64,000 nucleotides of DNA from Oryzisolibacter propanilivorax (GCF_900103645.1 NZ_FNHP01000002.1:551265-615264); one strand, 5' to 3'; shown: positions 16,833 to 25,620, counted from the first letter of the stretch. Notes: generated by a model not told the origin, from the sequence alone. A program made the numbers and translations.

Positions 16833-17549
16833 TCAGTCCTGCTGGCGCGCGAAGACGTAGCCCACGCCGCGCACGGTGAGGATGCGCCGAGGGTTCTTGG
16901 CGTCGGCCTCGATGGCGGCGCGGATGCGGCCCATGTGCACGTCGATGCTGCGGTCGAAGGCCTCCAGTTCGCGTCCACGCACGGCTTCCATGATCTGCTC
17001 GCGCGTCAGCACCCGGCCGGCACGCTCGGCCATGGCCACCAGCAGGTCGAACTGGTAGGAGGTCAGGTCGGCCGGCTGGCCGGCCACGGTCACGGTGCGC
17101 GCGTCGCGGTCGATCTCCAGCTGGCCGAAGCGCAGCACGTTGGCTGCCGGCACGCTGCCGGCCTCGCGCCGGCGCAGCAGGGCGCGGATGCGCGCCAGCA
17201 GCTCGCGCGGCTCGAACGGCTTGGGCAGGTAGTCGTCGGCGCCGATCTCTAGGCCGATCACGCGGTCCATCGGGTCGCCCTTGGCGGTCAGCATCAGCAC
17301 CGGCACGCGCGCCGCGGCGCCGGGCAGGGCGCGGATGCGCCGGCACACCTCCAGGCCGTCGATGCCGGGCAGCATCAGGTCCAGCACCACCAGCTCGGGC
17401 GTGGGCCCGCCCTCGGGGTGCTGCAAGAGCGCCAGGCCGGTCTCGCCGTCGCCCACGTGCTGCACCTGCAGGCCGGATTGGGTCAGGTACTCGATGACCA
17501 TCTGCGCCAGGCGCCGGTCGTCCTCGATCATCAAAAGCTGCGAACTCAT
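16833..17549 (-). CDS. OmpR-family response regulator
   Basis: A 238-residue response regulator: receiver domain with acidic pair near residues 9-11, phospho-acceptor D57 in VVLDLMLPG, the switch threonine in LMLTAKG and lysine in YLPKPFEPREL. It is followed by an OmpR-type winged helix ending in ILTVRGVGYVFARQ. It pairs with the sensor kinase downstream. The ATG at 17549 is preceded by AGGA at good spacing, so it is preferred to the in-frame ATG at 17561. Tandem decamers with an 11-bp period just upstream (17598-17618) look like its own binding site, implying autoregulation. The best-known relatives are RstA/OmpR/CpxR, but I cannot choose among them. Confidence 0.93.
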   Translation of the reverse strand: MSSQLLMIEDDRRLAQMVIEYLTQSGLQVQHVGDGETGLALLQHPEGGPTPELVVLDLMLPGIDGLEVCRRIRALPGAAARVPVLMLTAKGDPMDRVIGLEIGADDYLPKPFEPRELLARIRALLRRREAGSVPAANVLRFGQLEIDRDARTVTVAGQPADLTSYQFDLLVAMAERAGRVLTREQIMEAVRGRELEAFDRSIDVHMGRIRAAIEADAKNPRRILTVRGVGYVFARQQD

Positions 17550-17597
17550 GGTGCGGGCCATCCTGCGGCGGGGCTGTCTCGCCCCGGTGTCGTGGGT

Positions 17598-17618
17598 GTA
17601 AAGCAGCGGTAAAGCTGC
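17598..17618. promoter_or_regulatory. tandem decamers upstream of two-component operon
   Basis: GTAAAGCAGC (17598-17607) and GTAAAGCTGC (17609-17618) agree at nine of ten positions and repeat with an 11-bp period, the spacing typical of OmpR/PhoB-family regulator sites. They lie about 50-70 bp before the response regulator start, consistent with autoregulation. Confidence 0.55.
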
Positions 17619-17635
17619 TGCATTGCTATTCCACT

Positions 17636-17682
17636 GATAGCTGCGTGCCCTTGCATATCAAGGGTTGGGGGCGGTTTTGGCA
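17636..17682 (+). repeat. dispersed TAGCTGC palindrome, copy 2
   Basis: GATAGCTGCGTGCCCTTG, a short loop and CAAGGGTTGGGGGCGGTTTT. The element overlaps the 3-prime end of the AmpG gene, whose stop codon (17658-17660) lies in the loop side of the palindrome. Confidence 0.85.
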
Positions 17683-19004
17683 TATTTTGCCGCCAGCACC
17701 ACCAGCAGCAGCACCGGCACGCCCAGCGCCGCCGTGCCGGTGAAGAACGCGGCGTAGCCGTGCGCGTCCACGAACTGCCCGGAAAACCCCGCCAGCCATT
17801 TCGGCAGCAGCAGCATCATCGAGCTGAACAGCGCGTACTGCGTGGCCGTGTACTGCACGTTGGTCAGCCCGGACAGGTAGGCGATGAACGCCGCCGAGGC
17901 GATGCCGCCGGCCAGGTTGTCGGCCGAGACCACGAACACCAGCGCGCCCACGTCGTGCCCGTGCCCGGCCAGCCAGGCGAACAGCAGGTTGCTGGCTGCC
18001 GACAAGAGTGCGCCCAGCAGCAGCACGCGCATCACGCCCCAGCGCAGCGCCAGCGCGCCGCCCAGGAAGGTGCCGGCCAGCGTCATCAGCACGCCGTAGA
18101 CCTTGGTCACCGCCGCCACCTCGTCCTTGGTGAAGCCCAGATCGACGTAGAACGGGTTGGCCATGATGCCCATGACCACGTCGCTGATGCGGTAGACGGC
18201 GATCAGCGCCAGGATCAGCGCCGCCTGCCAGCGCCAGCGGCCGATGAACTCGGCAAAGGGTGCCACCAGCGCGCCGTGCAGCCACGCGCGCAGACCCTGG
18301 AAGGGCGGCAGCGGGCGCAGCGCCGGCTCGGGCGCGGCCAGCGTGGTGGCCATGCCGATCAGCATCGACACGGCCATCGCCAGGTAGGCCACGCGCCAGG
18401 CGCCGGCCTGGTAGCCGGTGGCACCGGCGACCTCGGCGCGCGCGGCCAGCCACAGCACGCCGGCGCCGGCCCAGATCATCGCCAGCCGGTAGCCGGTCTG
18501 GTAGGTGGCGGCCAGCGCCGCCTGGCGCTCGGTACCGGCGGACTCGATGCGCAGCGCGTCCAGCGCGATGTCCTGCGTGGCCGAGCCGAACGCCACCACC
18601 AGCGCGCAGCCCACCAGCGCCAGCAGCTGGGTGCGCGGGTCGGCCAGCGCCATGCCGACCAGCCCGGCGGCCACCAGCAGCTGCGCCGCCAGCAGCCAGC
18701 CGCGGCGCCGGCCCAGCGTGCGCGTCAGCAGCGGCAGCGGCAGCCGGTCCACCAGCGGCGCCCAGGCCCACTTGAAGGCGTAGGCCAGGCCGACCCAGGA
18801 CAGGTAGCCGATGGTGGTGCGGTCGATGCCCGCCTCGCGCAGCCGGAACGACAGTGTGCCCAGCACCAGCAGCAGCGGCAGCCCGGCGGAAAAGCCCAGC
18901 GTCAGCATGCGCAGGCTGGCCGGCTCCAGGTACACGCGCCAAGTCTGCAGCCAGGACGAGCGGGGCGCGGCGGAGGGCGGGGCGGCGGGCGGCAGGGCGG
19001 GCAT
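17658..19004 (-). CDS. ampG: AmpG-family muropeptide MFS transporter
   Basis: A 448-residue major facilitator of the AmpG family, which imports anhydro-muropeptides from the periplasm for cell-wall recycling and so feeds beta-lactamase induction in many species. The N-terminal GFSAGLPLLLVLGTLSFRLR, the GSATQDIALDALRIE motif and the SADNLAGGIASAAFIAYLS segment are AmpG signatures. A GATAAT hexamer (minus strand, 19094-19099) is a good -10 box, giving an 80-nt leader. The stop codon comes from dispersed-repeat copy 2. A divergent AraC regulator begins 193 bp away. Confidence 0.9.
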   Translation of the reverse strand: MPALPPAAPPSAAPRSSWLQTWRVYLEPASLRMLTLGFSAGLPLLLVLGTLSFRLREAGIDRTTIGYLSWVGLAYAFKWAWAPLVDRLPLPLLTRTLGRRRGWLLAAQLLVAAGLVGMALADPRTQLLALVGCALVVAFGSATQDIALDALRIESAGTERQAALAATYQTGYRLAMIWAGAGVLWLAARAEVAGATGYQAGAWRVAYLAMAVSMLIGMATTLAAPEPALRPLPPFQGLRAWLHGALVAPFAEFIGRWRWQAALILALIAVYRISDVVMGIMANPFYVDLGFTKDEVAAVTKVYGVLMTLAGTFLGGALALRWGVMRVLLLGALLSAASNLLFAWLAGHGHDVGALVFVVSADNLAGGIASAAFIAYLSGLTNVQYTATQYALFSSMMLLLPKWLAGFSGQFVDAHGYAAFFTGTAALGVPVLLLVVLAAKYAKTAPNP

Positions 19005-19197
19005 GAAGGGCGGCAGGTCGGGCGGGCAGGAAACGGCGCCGCGGCGCGGCAGGCGGCAGCCCGGCAGCAAGGGCGCCGGGCCGTGGCGGGGCATTATCCG
19101 CAGTGCCCGCATCGGGCGCATCGGCCGGCACCGGCCCGCGCAGATGCGTCTGCATGCCGCGCCCTGCGCTGCCCCATCGACCGCTAGCATGCGGCCC

Positions 19198-19941
19198 ATG
19201 TTCGCCGATGTCACGCCCCTGTGCCCCACCGCCTCGGTGCGCCGCTATGGCGGCGAGCACCAGGCGCACGCGCACGACCATGCCCAACTGCTGTTCGCGC
19301 TGCAGGGGCGCATGGAGCTGGAAGTCGCCGGGCGCAGCGCCTTCGTCGACAGCAGCTGCGGCCTGGCGGTGCCGGCCGGCGCGGTGCACGCCTTCCTGGC
19401 GCGGCCGGACACGCGCCTTTTCGTCATCGACGCGCCGCCCGGCGCCGGGCTGCAGCGTGTGCGCCGCTTCGCCGTGCCGCCGGCGGCACAGGCGCTGGCG
19501 CGCAGCCTGGGCGCGGCGCCGCAGCCGGCGGGCGCGCCAGTGCGCGCCGCCGACGCCTGCCTGGCCTTGCTGCTGGGTGCGCCGCGCGTGCTGGCGCGCC
19601 GGCCGCTGGACGTGGCGCTGCTGCAGGCCGCCGTCGGGCGCACGCTGCGCGAACCCTGGCCGACGGCGCGCATGGCGCGTCTGTACCACCTGAGCGCGGC
19701 GCGCTTTCATGCGCGCTGGCTGGAGCTGACCGGCGCCACGCCGCAGGACTGGCTGCGCGCGCGCCGCCTGGACGCCGCTGCGCAGCTGCTGGCGCGTGGC
19801 CGGCCGCTGGCGCAGGCGGCACTGGCCACCGGCTACGCCAGCGCCAGCGCCCTGGCGGCGGCGCTGCGGCGCGAGCGCGGCGTGGGCGCCCGGGCGCTGC
19901 GCGCGGCGCAATTGCAAAAATTGCGGCTAAATAGCGCCTGA
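19198..19941 (+). CDS. AraC-family transcriptional regulator
   Basis: A 247-residue AraC-type regulator: a cupin-like N-terminal sensor domain (HAHDHAQLLFALQGRMEL with metal-type histidines), then two helix-turn-helix motifs at the C-terminus (ARMARLYHLSAARFHARW; QAALATGYASASALAAALRR). It is divergent from ampG. A TAGCAT hexamer ends seven bases before ATG 19198, so the mRNA may be leaderless. The alternative ATG at 19189 overlaps that box. The last codons and the stop lie in dispersed-repeat copy 3. The regulated gene is unknown. Confidence 0.85.
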   Translation: MFADVTPLCPTASVRRYGGEHQAHAHDHAQLLFALQGRMELEVAGRSAFVDSSCGLAVPAGAVHAFLARPDTRLFVIDAPPGAGLQRVRRFAVPPAAQALARSLGAAPQPAGAPVRAADACLALLLGAPRVLARRPLDVALLQAAVGRTLREPWPTARMARLYHLSAARFHARWLELTGATPQDWLRARRLDAAAQLLARGRPLAQAALATGYASASALAAALRRERGVGARALRAAQLQKLRLNSA

Positions 19942-19985
19942 GCCCTTTGTTTCAAAGGGCCTGCAGCTACTTTTTGAATAGCAGG
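19933..19985 (-). repeat. dispersed TAGCTGC palindrome, copy 3
   Basis: On the minus strand: AAAAAGTAGCTGCAGGCCCT then TTGAAACAAAGGGCTCAGGCGC. It begins inside the AraC-regulator coding sequence and provides its stop codon. A perfect CCCTTTG-TTT-CAAAGGG stem is visible. Confidence 0.85.
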
Positions 19986-20049
19986 AATCCAGGCCACCAC
20001 ACACGTTGCGCGACATTTGCGCGCGCCGGACCGCGGCAGGATGCCGGCC

Positions 20050-21015
20050 ATGCAACACCATCACACAGCCCCTGGCGCGTCGCCGCTGACCGGCATCGCC
20101 CTGGTCAGCCTGGCGGCGCTGCTGTGGGGCACGACCGGCACCGCGCAGCAGCTGGGCGCGGGCGGGCTGTCGCCGTTCTGGGTCGGCGCCGCGCAGCTGG
20201 CCGTGGCCAGCGGTTTTTTCTGCTGCGCGCAGGCATTGGCGCGCTGGCGCCGCCGGCGCGCGGCGGGCGCGCCTGGGGCGCAGGCGGCGGCACAGCCCGC
20301 CCCAGGCAATGCGCCACGGCCGCGCGTGCCGCTGTCCTGGCTGGCGCTGGCCTCGGCCGGCATCGGCGGCTACAGCATCGCCTTCTATGCCGGCGTGCGC
20401 CTGGCCGGGGTGGGGGTGGGCACGGCGGTGGCCATCGGCAGCAGCCCGGTCTGGGCCGGGCTGATCCAGGCGCTGGTGCAGCGCGCCGCGCCGCCGCTGC
20501 TGTGGTGGCTGGGCGTGGCGGTCAGCGTGGCCGGCGGCGGGCTGATGGCGCTGGCGCGCGGCGCGGCGCAGGTGGCGCCGTCATGGGCCGGCCTGGGGCT
20601 GTGTCTGCTGGCTGGGCTGGCCTATGCCAGCTATGCGTTGGTGAACAAGCGGCTGGTGGCGCGCGCGCCCGCCGGCTGGGTGAACCTGCGGGTGTTCAGC
20701 GGCGCGGCGCTGCTGGCGCTGCCGGTGGCGGCGCTGCTGGCCGGGACGCCGCGTTTCGGTCCGGCGTCGCTGGCCCTGGTGCTGTACCTGGGTGTGGTGG
20801 TGTCGGGGCTGGCCTATGTGGCGTTCTCCGGCGCGCTGCGGCACATCCAGGGCGCGACGGCGGTGACGCTGAGCCTGATCGAGCCGGCCGCCGCCTTCGC
20901 GCTGGCGCTGCTGGTGCTGGGCGAGCGCCCGCCGGCGCCCGCCTTCTGGGGCCTGGCCGGGCTGCTGGCGGGGCTGGGGCTGGTGATCTGGGCCGAGCTG
21001 CGCGGCGCGCGCTGA
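20050..21015 (+). CDS. EamA/DMT-family transporter
   Basis: A 321-residue, ten-helix drug/metabolite transporter with two EamA repeats (about 14-150 and 165-310). The repeats carry the typical AALLWGTTGTAQ opening and the EPAAAFALALLVLGERP motif in the second half. Such proteins export amino acids, metabolites or toxic analogues, and the substrate is not deducible. The region between the repeats includes an alanine/arginine-rich cytoplasmic loop (about 60-100). ATG 20050 has an AGGA nine bases upstream. ATG 20041 is an alternative. Confidence 0.88.
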   Translation: MQHHHTAPGASPLTGIALVSLAALLWGTTGTAQQLGAGGLSPFWVGAAQLAVASGFFCCAQALARWRRRRAAGAPGAQAAAQPAPGNAPRPRVPLSWLALASAGIGGYSIAFYAGVRLAGVGVGTAVAIGSSPVWAGLIQALVQRAAPPLLWWLGVAVSVAGGGLMALARGAAQVAPSWAGLGLCLLAGLAYASYALVNKRLVARAPAGWVNLRVFSGAALLALPVAALLAGTPRFGPASLALVLYLGVVVSGLAYVAFSGALRHIQGATAVTLSLIEPAAAFALALLVLGERPPAPAFWGLAGLLAGLGLVIWAELRGAR

Positions 21016-21154
21016 GCGCAGCCAGGGCGGTTTTGCTTGCACTTGCTGGCCAATGGTTACCGGCCTGGGGTCAACCCCTGGGGCAAAGTCGCTGTTGGCT
21101 GAAAGGGAAGGACTTTGCACCGCGCAGTCCCGCAGAGAAAGGAAAAAGAAAGAC

Positions 21155-21538
21155 ATGAACAACAAGAACACGCGCAGGGCCTGGGCACTGGCCGCCCTGC
21201 TGGGGCTGGGCAGTGGCGCCGCCATGGCGCAGGTGGACGTCCATGTGAACCTGAACCTGCCCGGCCGCCTGGCCGTGCCAGCGCCGGTGTACGCGCCGCC
21301 ACCGCAAATGCTGCCGCGCCCGGTGTACGTGGCGCCGCCGCCGCCCGTGCACGTCATGCCGCGCCCGGTCTATGTGGCGCCGCCGGTGGCGCTGGCCCCG
21401 CAGCCGGTGCATGCACAGCACTGGCACGGCAGCAAGGAATGGCACAAGTGGCACAAGCGCCAGGCCAAGGAGCAACGCAAGGCCGAAAAGCGCGCCTACA
21501 AGCGCTGGAAGCGCGACTGGGATGACGACGACGATTGA
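21155..21538 (+). CDS. small exported proline- and histidine/lysine-rich protein
   Basis: A 127-residue protein with a clear Sec signal peptide (basic start MNNKNTRRAW, hydrophobic LAALLGLGSGA, cleavage after AMA). The mature part begins with QVDVHVNLNL, continues with two copies of a PRPVYVAPP repeat, then a WHGSKEWHKWHKRQAK basic segment rich in H, K and R, and ends in five aspartates. A GAAAGGAAAAAGAAAG purine run is a strong ribosome-binding site. The composition suggests binding to metal, nucleic acid or surface polyanions, but no function can be assigned. Confidence 0.8.
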   Translation: MNNKNTRRAWALAALLGLGSGAAMAQVDVHVNLNLPGRLAVPAPVYAPPPQMLPRPVYVAPPPPVHVMPRPVYVAPPVALAPQPVHAQHWHGSKEWHKWHKRQAKEQRKAEKRAYKRWKRDWDDDDD

Positions 21539-21648
21539 GCCGCTGCCGGCAGCGCACCGCCGCTGCAGCGCGCGCGGGCTGCGCACGACAGCCGCGCGCG
21601 TGGCCGGCTGACACGCCAGCCGCTGCGCGCCTCACTAGACTGCCGGCC

Positions 21649-22536
21649 ATGAACGCCGCTGCTTCTGTTCCTTCCCCCTCCGATCTGTCTCTCGCCCGCT
21701 GCCGTTGCTGCGCTGGGGGTCCGTCCACCGGCCCATGGCAGGCGCGGCGCGCCTTCGTGCTGGCCGGCCTGGCCGCGGCCGCCACGCCGGCGCTGGCGCA
21801 GGTGGACGTGGGCCAGTCTTCGCGCCTGCGCAGCCTGGTGCCGGCAGAAACGCTGGAGACCTCGGCCACCCAGCAGTACCACCAGATGCTGGAGCAGGCC
21901 CGCGCCAAGCGTGCCCTGGCGCCGGACAACCACCCGCAGCTGGTGCGCCTGCGCGGCATCGCGCGCCGCCTGATCCCGCAGGCCATCCAGTGGAACCCGC
22001 GCGCCCGCGACTGGCAGTGGGAGGTGAACCTGATCGGCAGCAAGCAGATCAATGCCTTTTGCATGCCCGGCGGCAAGATCGCCTTCTTCACCGGCATCCT
22101 GGACCAGCTGAAGCTGACCGACGACGAGGTCGCGATGGTCATGGGCCACGAGATGGCGCACGCCCTGCGCGAGCACGCGCGCGAGCGCATCGCCAAGACC
22201 CAGGCCACCAGCATTGGCCTGTCGCTGGGCGCGCAGCTGCTCGGCCTGGGCGACCTGGGCAACGCCGCGGCCAACCTGGGCACGCAGCTGCTGACGCTGA
22301 AATTCAGCCGCTCCGACGAGACCGAGGCCGACCTGGTCGGGCTGGAGCTGGCCGCGCGCGCCGGCTACGACCCGCAGGCCGCCGTGAGCCTGTGGCGCAA
22401 GATGGGCGAGGCCACGGGCAACAACGGCGTGGCGTTCTTGTCCACCCACCCCAGCGGCCCGGACCGCATCCGCGAGCTGGAGCGCAACGTGCCGCGCGTG
22501 CAGGGGCTTTACCGGCAGGCGGCCGGGCAGCGCTGA
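21649..22536 (+). CDS. M48-family zinc metallopeptidase
   Basis: A 295-residue periplasmic M48 protease related to LoiP/BepA (YggG/YfgC), which degrade misfolded outer-membrane or envelope proteins. The zinc site is H167-E168-M-A-H171 with the third ligand in ETEAD (224-228). The N-terminus carries RRAFVLAGLAAA ending ALA at about residue 50, a signal peptide with a twin-arginine look. An unusual 30-residue cysteine-containing leader precedes it. TAGACT (21636-21641) ends seven bases before the ATG and there is no Shine-Dalgarno, so the transcript may be leaderless. Confidence 0.9.
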   Translation: MNAAASVPSPSDLSLARCRCCAGGPSTGPWQARRAFVLAGLAAAATPALAQVDVGQSSRLRSLVPAETLETSATQQYHQMLEQARAKRALAPDNHPQLVRLRGIARRLIPQAIQWNPRARDWQWEVNLIGSKQINAFCMPGGKIAFFTGILDQLKLTDDEVAMVMGHEMAHALREHARERIAKTQATSIGLSLGAQLLGLGDLGNAAANLGTQLLTLKFSRSDETEADLVGLELAARAGYDPQAAVSLWRKMGEATGNNGVAFLSTHPSGPDRIRELERNVPRVQGLYRQAAGQR

Positions 22537-22556
22537 CACGGCAGGGTACGCGGCCC

Positions 22557-23195
22557 TCAGGTCCCGCCCACGAACGGGTTGCTGCGCCGCTCCTGCCCGA
22601 AGCTGCTCTCCGGCCCATGGCCCGGGATGAACACCGTCTCGTCGCCCATCGGCCACAGCCGCTGGGTGATGCTGTCGATTAGCTGCTGGTGGTTGCCCTG
22701 CGGAAAGTCGGTACGGCCGATGCTGCCGGCGAACAGCACGTCGCCGACGAAGGCGCGTTGAATTTGCGGCGCGTGGAACACCACGTGCCCAGGCGTGTGG
22801 CCGGGGCAGTGGCGCACGTTCAGCGTTTCCTGGCCGATGGTCACGGTGTCGCCGTCGTGCAGCCAGCGCGTGGGCGTGAAGGCCTGCGCGGGCGCGAAGT
22901 GGAACATCGCACTTTGCTGCGGCAGGCCGTCGATCCAGAACTGGTCGCCCTCGTGCGGGCCGATGATGGGCAGCTGCAGCTTTTCCGCCAGCTCGCCGGC
23001 GCCGCCGGCATGGTCGATGTGCGCGTGCGTCAGCCAGATGGCTTTCAGGTTCAGCCCGCGCCCCTGCACGGCGGCCAGCAGCCGGTCCAGGTCGCCGCCG
23101 GGGTCGATGACGGCGGCGTCCATAGTTTGGTCGCACCAGACGAGCGAGCAGTTCTGCTGGAACGGCGTGACGGGGATGGTCAGGTAGTGGAGCAT
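22557..23195 (-). CDS. MBL-fold metallo-hydrolase, glyoxalase II-like (YcbL type)
   Basis: A 212-residue metallo-beta-lactamase-fold hydrolase with the binuclear metal motif THAHIDH, then CPGHTPGHV and GDVLFAGSIGRTD, and C-terminal PGHGPESSFGQER. This pattern matches the short YcbL-type glyoxalase-II-like group that hydrolyses thioesters such as S-lactoylglutathione. It lacks the C-terminal substrate domain of true GloB. Dispersed-repeat copy 4 lies directly before its start, between it and xthA on the same strand. Confidence 0.88.
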   Translation of the reverse strand: MLHYLTIPVTPFQQNCSLVWCDQTMDAAVIDPGGDLDRLLAAVQGRGLNLKAIWLTHAHIDHAGGAGELAEKLQLPIIGPHEGDQFWIDGLPQQSAMFHFAPAQAFTPTRWLHDGDTVTIGQETLNVRHCPGHTPGHVVFHAPQIQRAFVGDVLFAGSIGRTDFPQGNHQQLIDSITQRLWPMGDETVFIPGHGPESSFGQERRSNPFVGGT

Positions 23196-23196
23196 G

Positions 23197-23260
23197 GTTT
23201 TTCAGTGAAATTGGCTGTCAGCCCTTGTTTCATATGGGTCTGCAGCTCTTTTTTTCATAG
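23197..23260 (-). repeat. dispersed TAGCTGC palindrome, copy 4
   Basis: Minus strand: CTATGAAAAAAAGAGCTGCA, then GACCC-loop-GGGCTGACAGCC and CACTGAAAA. It fills the gap between xthA and the metallo-hydrolase gene and supplies the xthA stop codon (23255-23257). Confidence 0.85.
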
Positions 23261-24073
23261 CGCAAGCGCGTAGTCCACGGTGATCGGCGCGTGGTCGCTG
23301 AATTTCTCGCCCTTGTAGATATGCTCGCCGCGCGCCAGCCGGGCCAGCGCTGGCGTCGCCAGGTGGTAGTCCAGCCGCCAGCCGACGTTGTTGGCATAGG
23401 CCTGGCCGCGGTTGCTCCACCAGGTGTAGCAGGCGTCGGTGGCGTCGGGCTGCAGGTGGCGGTACACGTCCACCAGGCCGCCGCCCGCGTCCTCGGCGTG
23501 CAGCAGGCGCGTCATCCAGTCGCGCTCCTCGGGCAGGAAGCCGCTGTTCTTCTGGTTGCTGCGCCAGTTCTTCAGGTCCTGCTGCTGGTGCGCGATGTTG
23601 ATGTCGCCGCACAGGATGAACTCGCGCTCGGCCTTGAGCGCCATCAGGTGCGGGTGGAAGTTGCCCAGGAAGCGGAACTTCGCCGCCTGGCGCTCCTCGC
23701 CCGACGAGCCGCTGGGAAAGTAGGCGCTGATGATCGACAGCTTGCGCGCCGGGGTGTCGAAGCGCAGCTCGACATAGCGCCCCTCGGGGTCGAACTCGTG
23801 GCAGCCATAGCCCACGCGCACGTCGCTGGGTTCGCGCCGGGTGTAGATGCCCACGCCCGAATAGCCCTTCTTGGCGGCGAAGTGGAAGTGGCCGGACAGG
23901 CCGGCCAGCTGCTCGAAACGCCCGGCCATGTCCGGCGCCTGGGCCTTCAATTCCTGTACGCAAATACAATCCGGCCGCTGCCGGTCCAGCCATGCTTCGA
24001 GCCCCTTGGAGGTCGCCGAGCGGATGCCGTTGAGGTTGAGACTGGTGAGCTTGAACAGGGACGAATCCATCAT
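23255..24073 (-). CDS. xthA: exodeoxyribonuclease III
   Basis: A 272-residue exonuclease III family AP endonuclease (EEP fold), acting in base-excision repair by cutting at abasic sites and trimming 3-prime ends. Visible active-site motifs: NLNGIRSA (asparagine), CVQELKAQ (metal-binding glutamate), GDINIAHQ (Asp/Asn) and the final [10 protein letters not shown] (Asp-His). Two consecutive ATGs (24073 and 24070) could start it. Both overlap the divergent pyrE start. Its stop is within dispersed-repeat copy 4. Confidence 0.95.
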   Translation of the reverse strand: MMDSSLFKLTSLNLNGIRSATSKGLEAWLDRQRPDCICVQELKAQAPDMAGRFEQLAGLSGHFHFAAKKGYSGVGIYTRREPSDVRVGYGCHEFDPEGRYVELRFDTPARKLSIISAYFPSGSSGEERQAAKFRFLGNFHPHLMALKAEREFILCGDINIAHQQQDLKNWRSNQKNSGFLPEERDWMTRLLHAEDAGGGLVDVYRHLQPDATDACYTWWSNRGQAYANNVGWRLDYHLATPALARLARGEHIYKGEKFSDHAPITVDYALAL

Positions 24074-24833
24074 GCTGAATCAGGGCGCCGCCGCTGCGGG
24101 CGGGCAAGGCGAGAACACAGAAAACGCGGCCGGGGCCGAGCTGGCGCAGGAGTTCGTACGCTTCGCGGTCGAGGCGGGCGTGCTGCGCTTCGGGGAATTC
24201 AAAACCAAGGCCGGGCGCATGAGCCCGTATTTCTTCAACGCCGGCCTGTTCGACGACGGCGCCAAGCTGGGGCGCCTGGCGCAATTCTATGCACGCGCCC
24301 TGGTGGCCAGCGGCATCGGCTTCGACATGGTCTTCGGCCCGGCCTACAAGGGCATCCCGCTGGCGGCCACGGTGGCGGTGGAGCTGGCGCGGCTGGGACG
24401 CAACGTGCCGTTCGCCTACAACCGCAAGGAGGCCAAGGACCACGGCGAGGGCGGCACCCTGGTCGGCGCGCCGCTGGCCGGGCGGGTGCTGATCATCGAC
24501 GACGTGATGAGCGCCGGCACGGCGGCGCGCGAGTCCATCGCGCTGATCCGCGCCGCCGGCGCCACCCCGCACGCCATGGCCATCGCCCTGGACCGCCAGG
24601 AAAAGGCCACCGAGGGCGGGCGCGACGTGGAGCACAGCGCCGTGCAGTACGTGCGTGACGCGCTGGGGCTGCAGGTGTGCGCCATCGCCACGCTGGCCGA
24701 TTTATTGCTTTATCTTTCGGCCAGCGGCGGCGACGCGCAGATGCACACGCACCGCGACCGCGTGCTGGCCTATCGCCAGCGCTATGGTGTCGAGGACACC
24801 ACTGCGCCTACCATGGCAGCCGGCAGCCGATAG
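24072..24833 (+). CDS. pyrE: orotate phosphoribosyltransferase
   Basis: A 253-residue orotate phosphoribosyltransferase, which converts orotate and PRPP to OMP in pyrimidine synthesis. The [13 protein letters not shown] substrate motif, [11 protein letters not shown] and the PRPP loop [13 protein letters not shown] are intact. It has about 25 extra N-terminal residues and about 20 extra C-terminal residues compared with the E. coli enzyme. No other in-frame start is available before the conserved region, so the ATG at 24072, which overlaps the xthA start codon, must be used. The promoter must therefore lie inside xthA. Confidence 0.95.
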   Translation: MLNQGAAAAGGQGENTENAAGAELAQEFVRFAVEAGVLRFGEFKTKAGRMSPYFFNAGLFDDGAKLGRLAQFYARALVASGIGFDMVFGPAYKGIPLAATVAVELARLGRNVPFAYNRKEAKDHGEGGTLVGAPLAGRVLIIDDVMSAGTAARESIALIRAAGATPHAMAIALDRQEKATEGGRDVEHSAVQYVRDALGLQVCAIATLADLLLYLSASGGDAQMHTHRDRVLAYRQRYGVEDTTAPTMAAGSR

Positions 24834-24900
24834 GGCGCCGGGCAGACCGCCCGTGCCCTTCACGCGCCGGATCGGCTGCCTGCCTACGAGGAGTCCGCAC

Positions 24901-25620
24901 TTGCCCCTGCTGTCCATTGCCCGTCCCTGGCCCGCCCGCTTCGTGTGCAGCAGCGTCGTGGTGCTGGGCAGCGTCCTGGGAGCGGTGCCGGTCAGCGCCC
25001 AGGAGGCCAAGTCGCCCAAGGAGGTCTACACCTGCGTGGACCGGGCCGGCCGGCGCATCACCGCGGACCGGCCTATTGCCGAGTGCACCGACCGCGAGCA
25101 GCGCGTGCTGGACACCACCGGCACCGAGCGCCGGCGCATCGGCCCGACCCTGACCGATCACGAGCGCGCGGCGCTGGAGGAGCGGCGCCGGCGCGAGGCG
25201 CTGGAGCGCGCCCGGGCAGCCGAGGAGCGCCGCCGCGAGCGCGCCCTCACCGCGCGCTACCCGGACGAGGCCGCGCACCAGGCCGAGCGCGCCCAGGCGC
25301 TGGCGCAGGTGGACCAGGTCAGCGCCGTGGCACGCCAGCGCATTATCGACCTGGGCGCCTCGCGCCAGCGCCTGAACACCGAGCTGGAGTTCTACCAGGG
25401 CGACGTGGCCAAGGCGCCGCCCAAGCTGCAGCGCCAGTTTGCCGACATCGACCAGGAACTGCGCGAGCAGCAGCGCTTCATCGACATGCAGGAGCAGGAA
25501 AAGCGCCGCATCGAACAGCGCTTCGACGCCGAGCTGGCGCAGCTGCGCCAGCTGTGGGCGGCGCAGCGCGCGGCGTCCGAGCGCTGGGCCGCGCCGCCTG
25601 CGCCTGCCGCCAAGCCGTGA
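24901..25620 (+). CDS. DUF4124 domain exported protein
   Basis: A 239-residue exported protein. The N-terminal signal peptide (about 1-30, ending VSA-Q) is followed by a DUF4124 domain (VYTCVDRAGRRITADRPIAEC, two cysteines). A long charged coiled coil rich in E, R, A and Q fills the rest. DUF4124 proteins are periplasmic and of unknown function. The chosen start is TTG at 24901, seven bases after a perfect GAGGAG ribosome-binding site. No ATG gives a signal peptide. It is 67 bp after pyrE and ends at a bidirectional terminator. Confidence 0.82.
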   Translation: MPLLSIARPWPARFVCSSVVVLGSVLGAVPVSAQEAKSPKEVYTCVDRAGRRITADRPIAECTDREQRVLDTTGTERRRIGPTLTDHERAALEERRRREALERARAAEERRRERALTARYPDEAAHQAERAQALAQVDQVSAVARQRIIDLGASRQRLNTELEFYQGDVAKAPPKLQRQFADIDQELREQQRFIDMQEQEKRRIEQRFDAELAQLRQLWAAQRAASERWAAPPAPAAKP

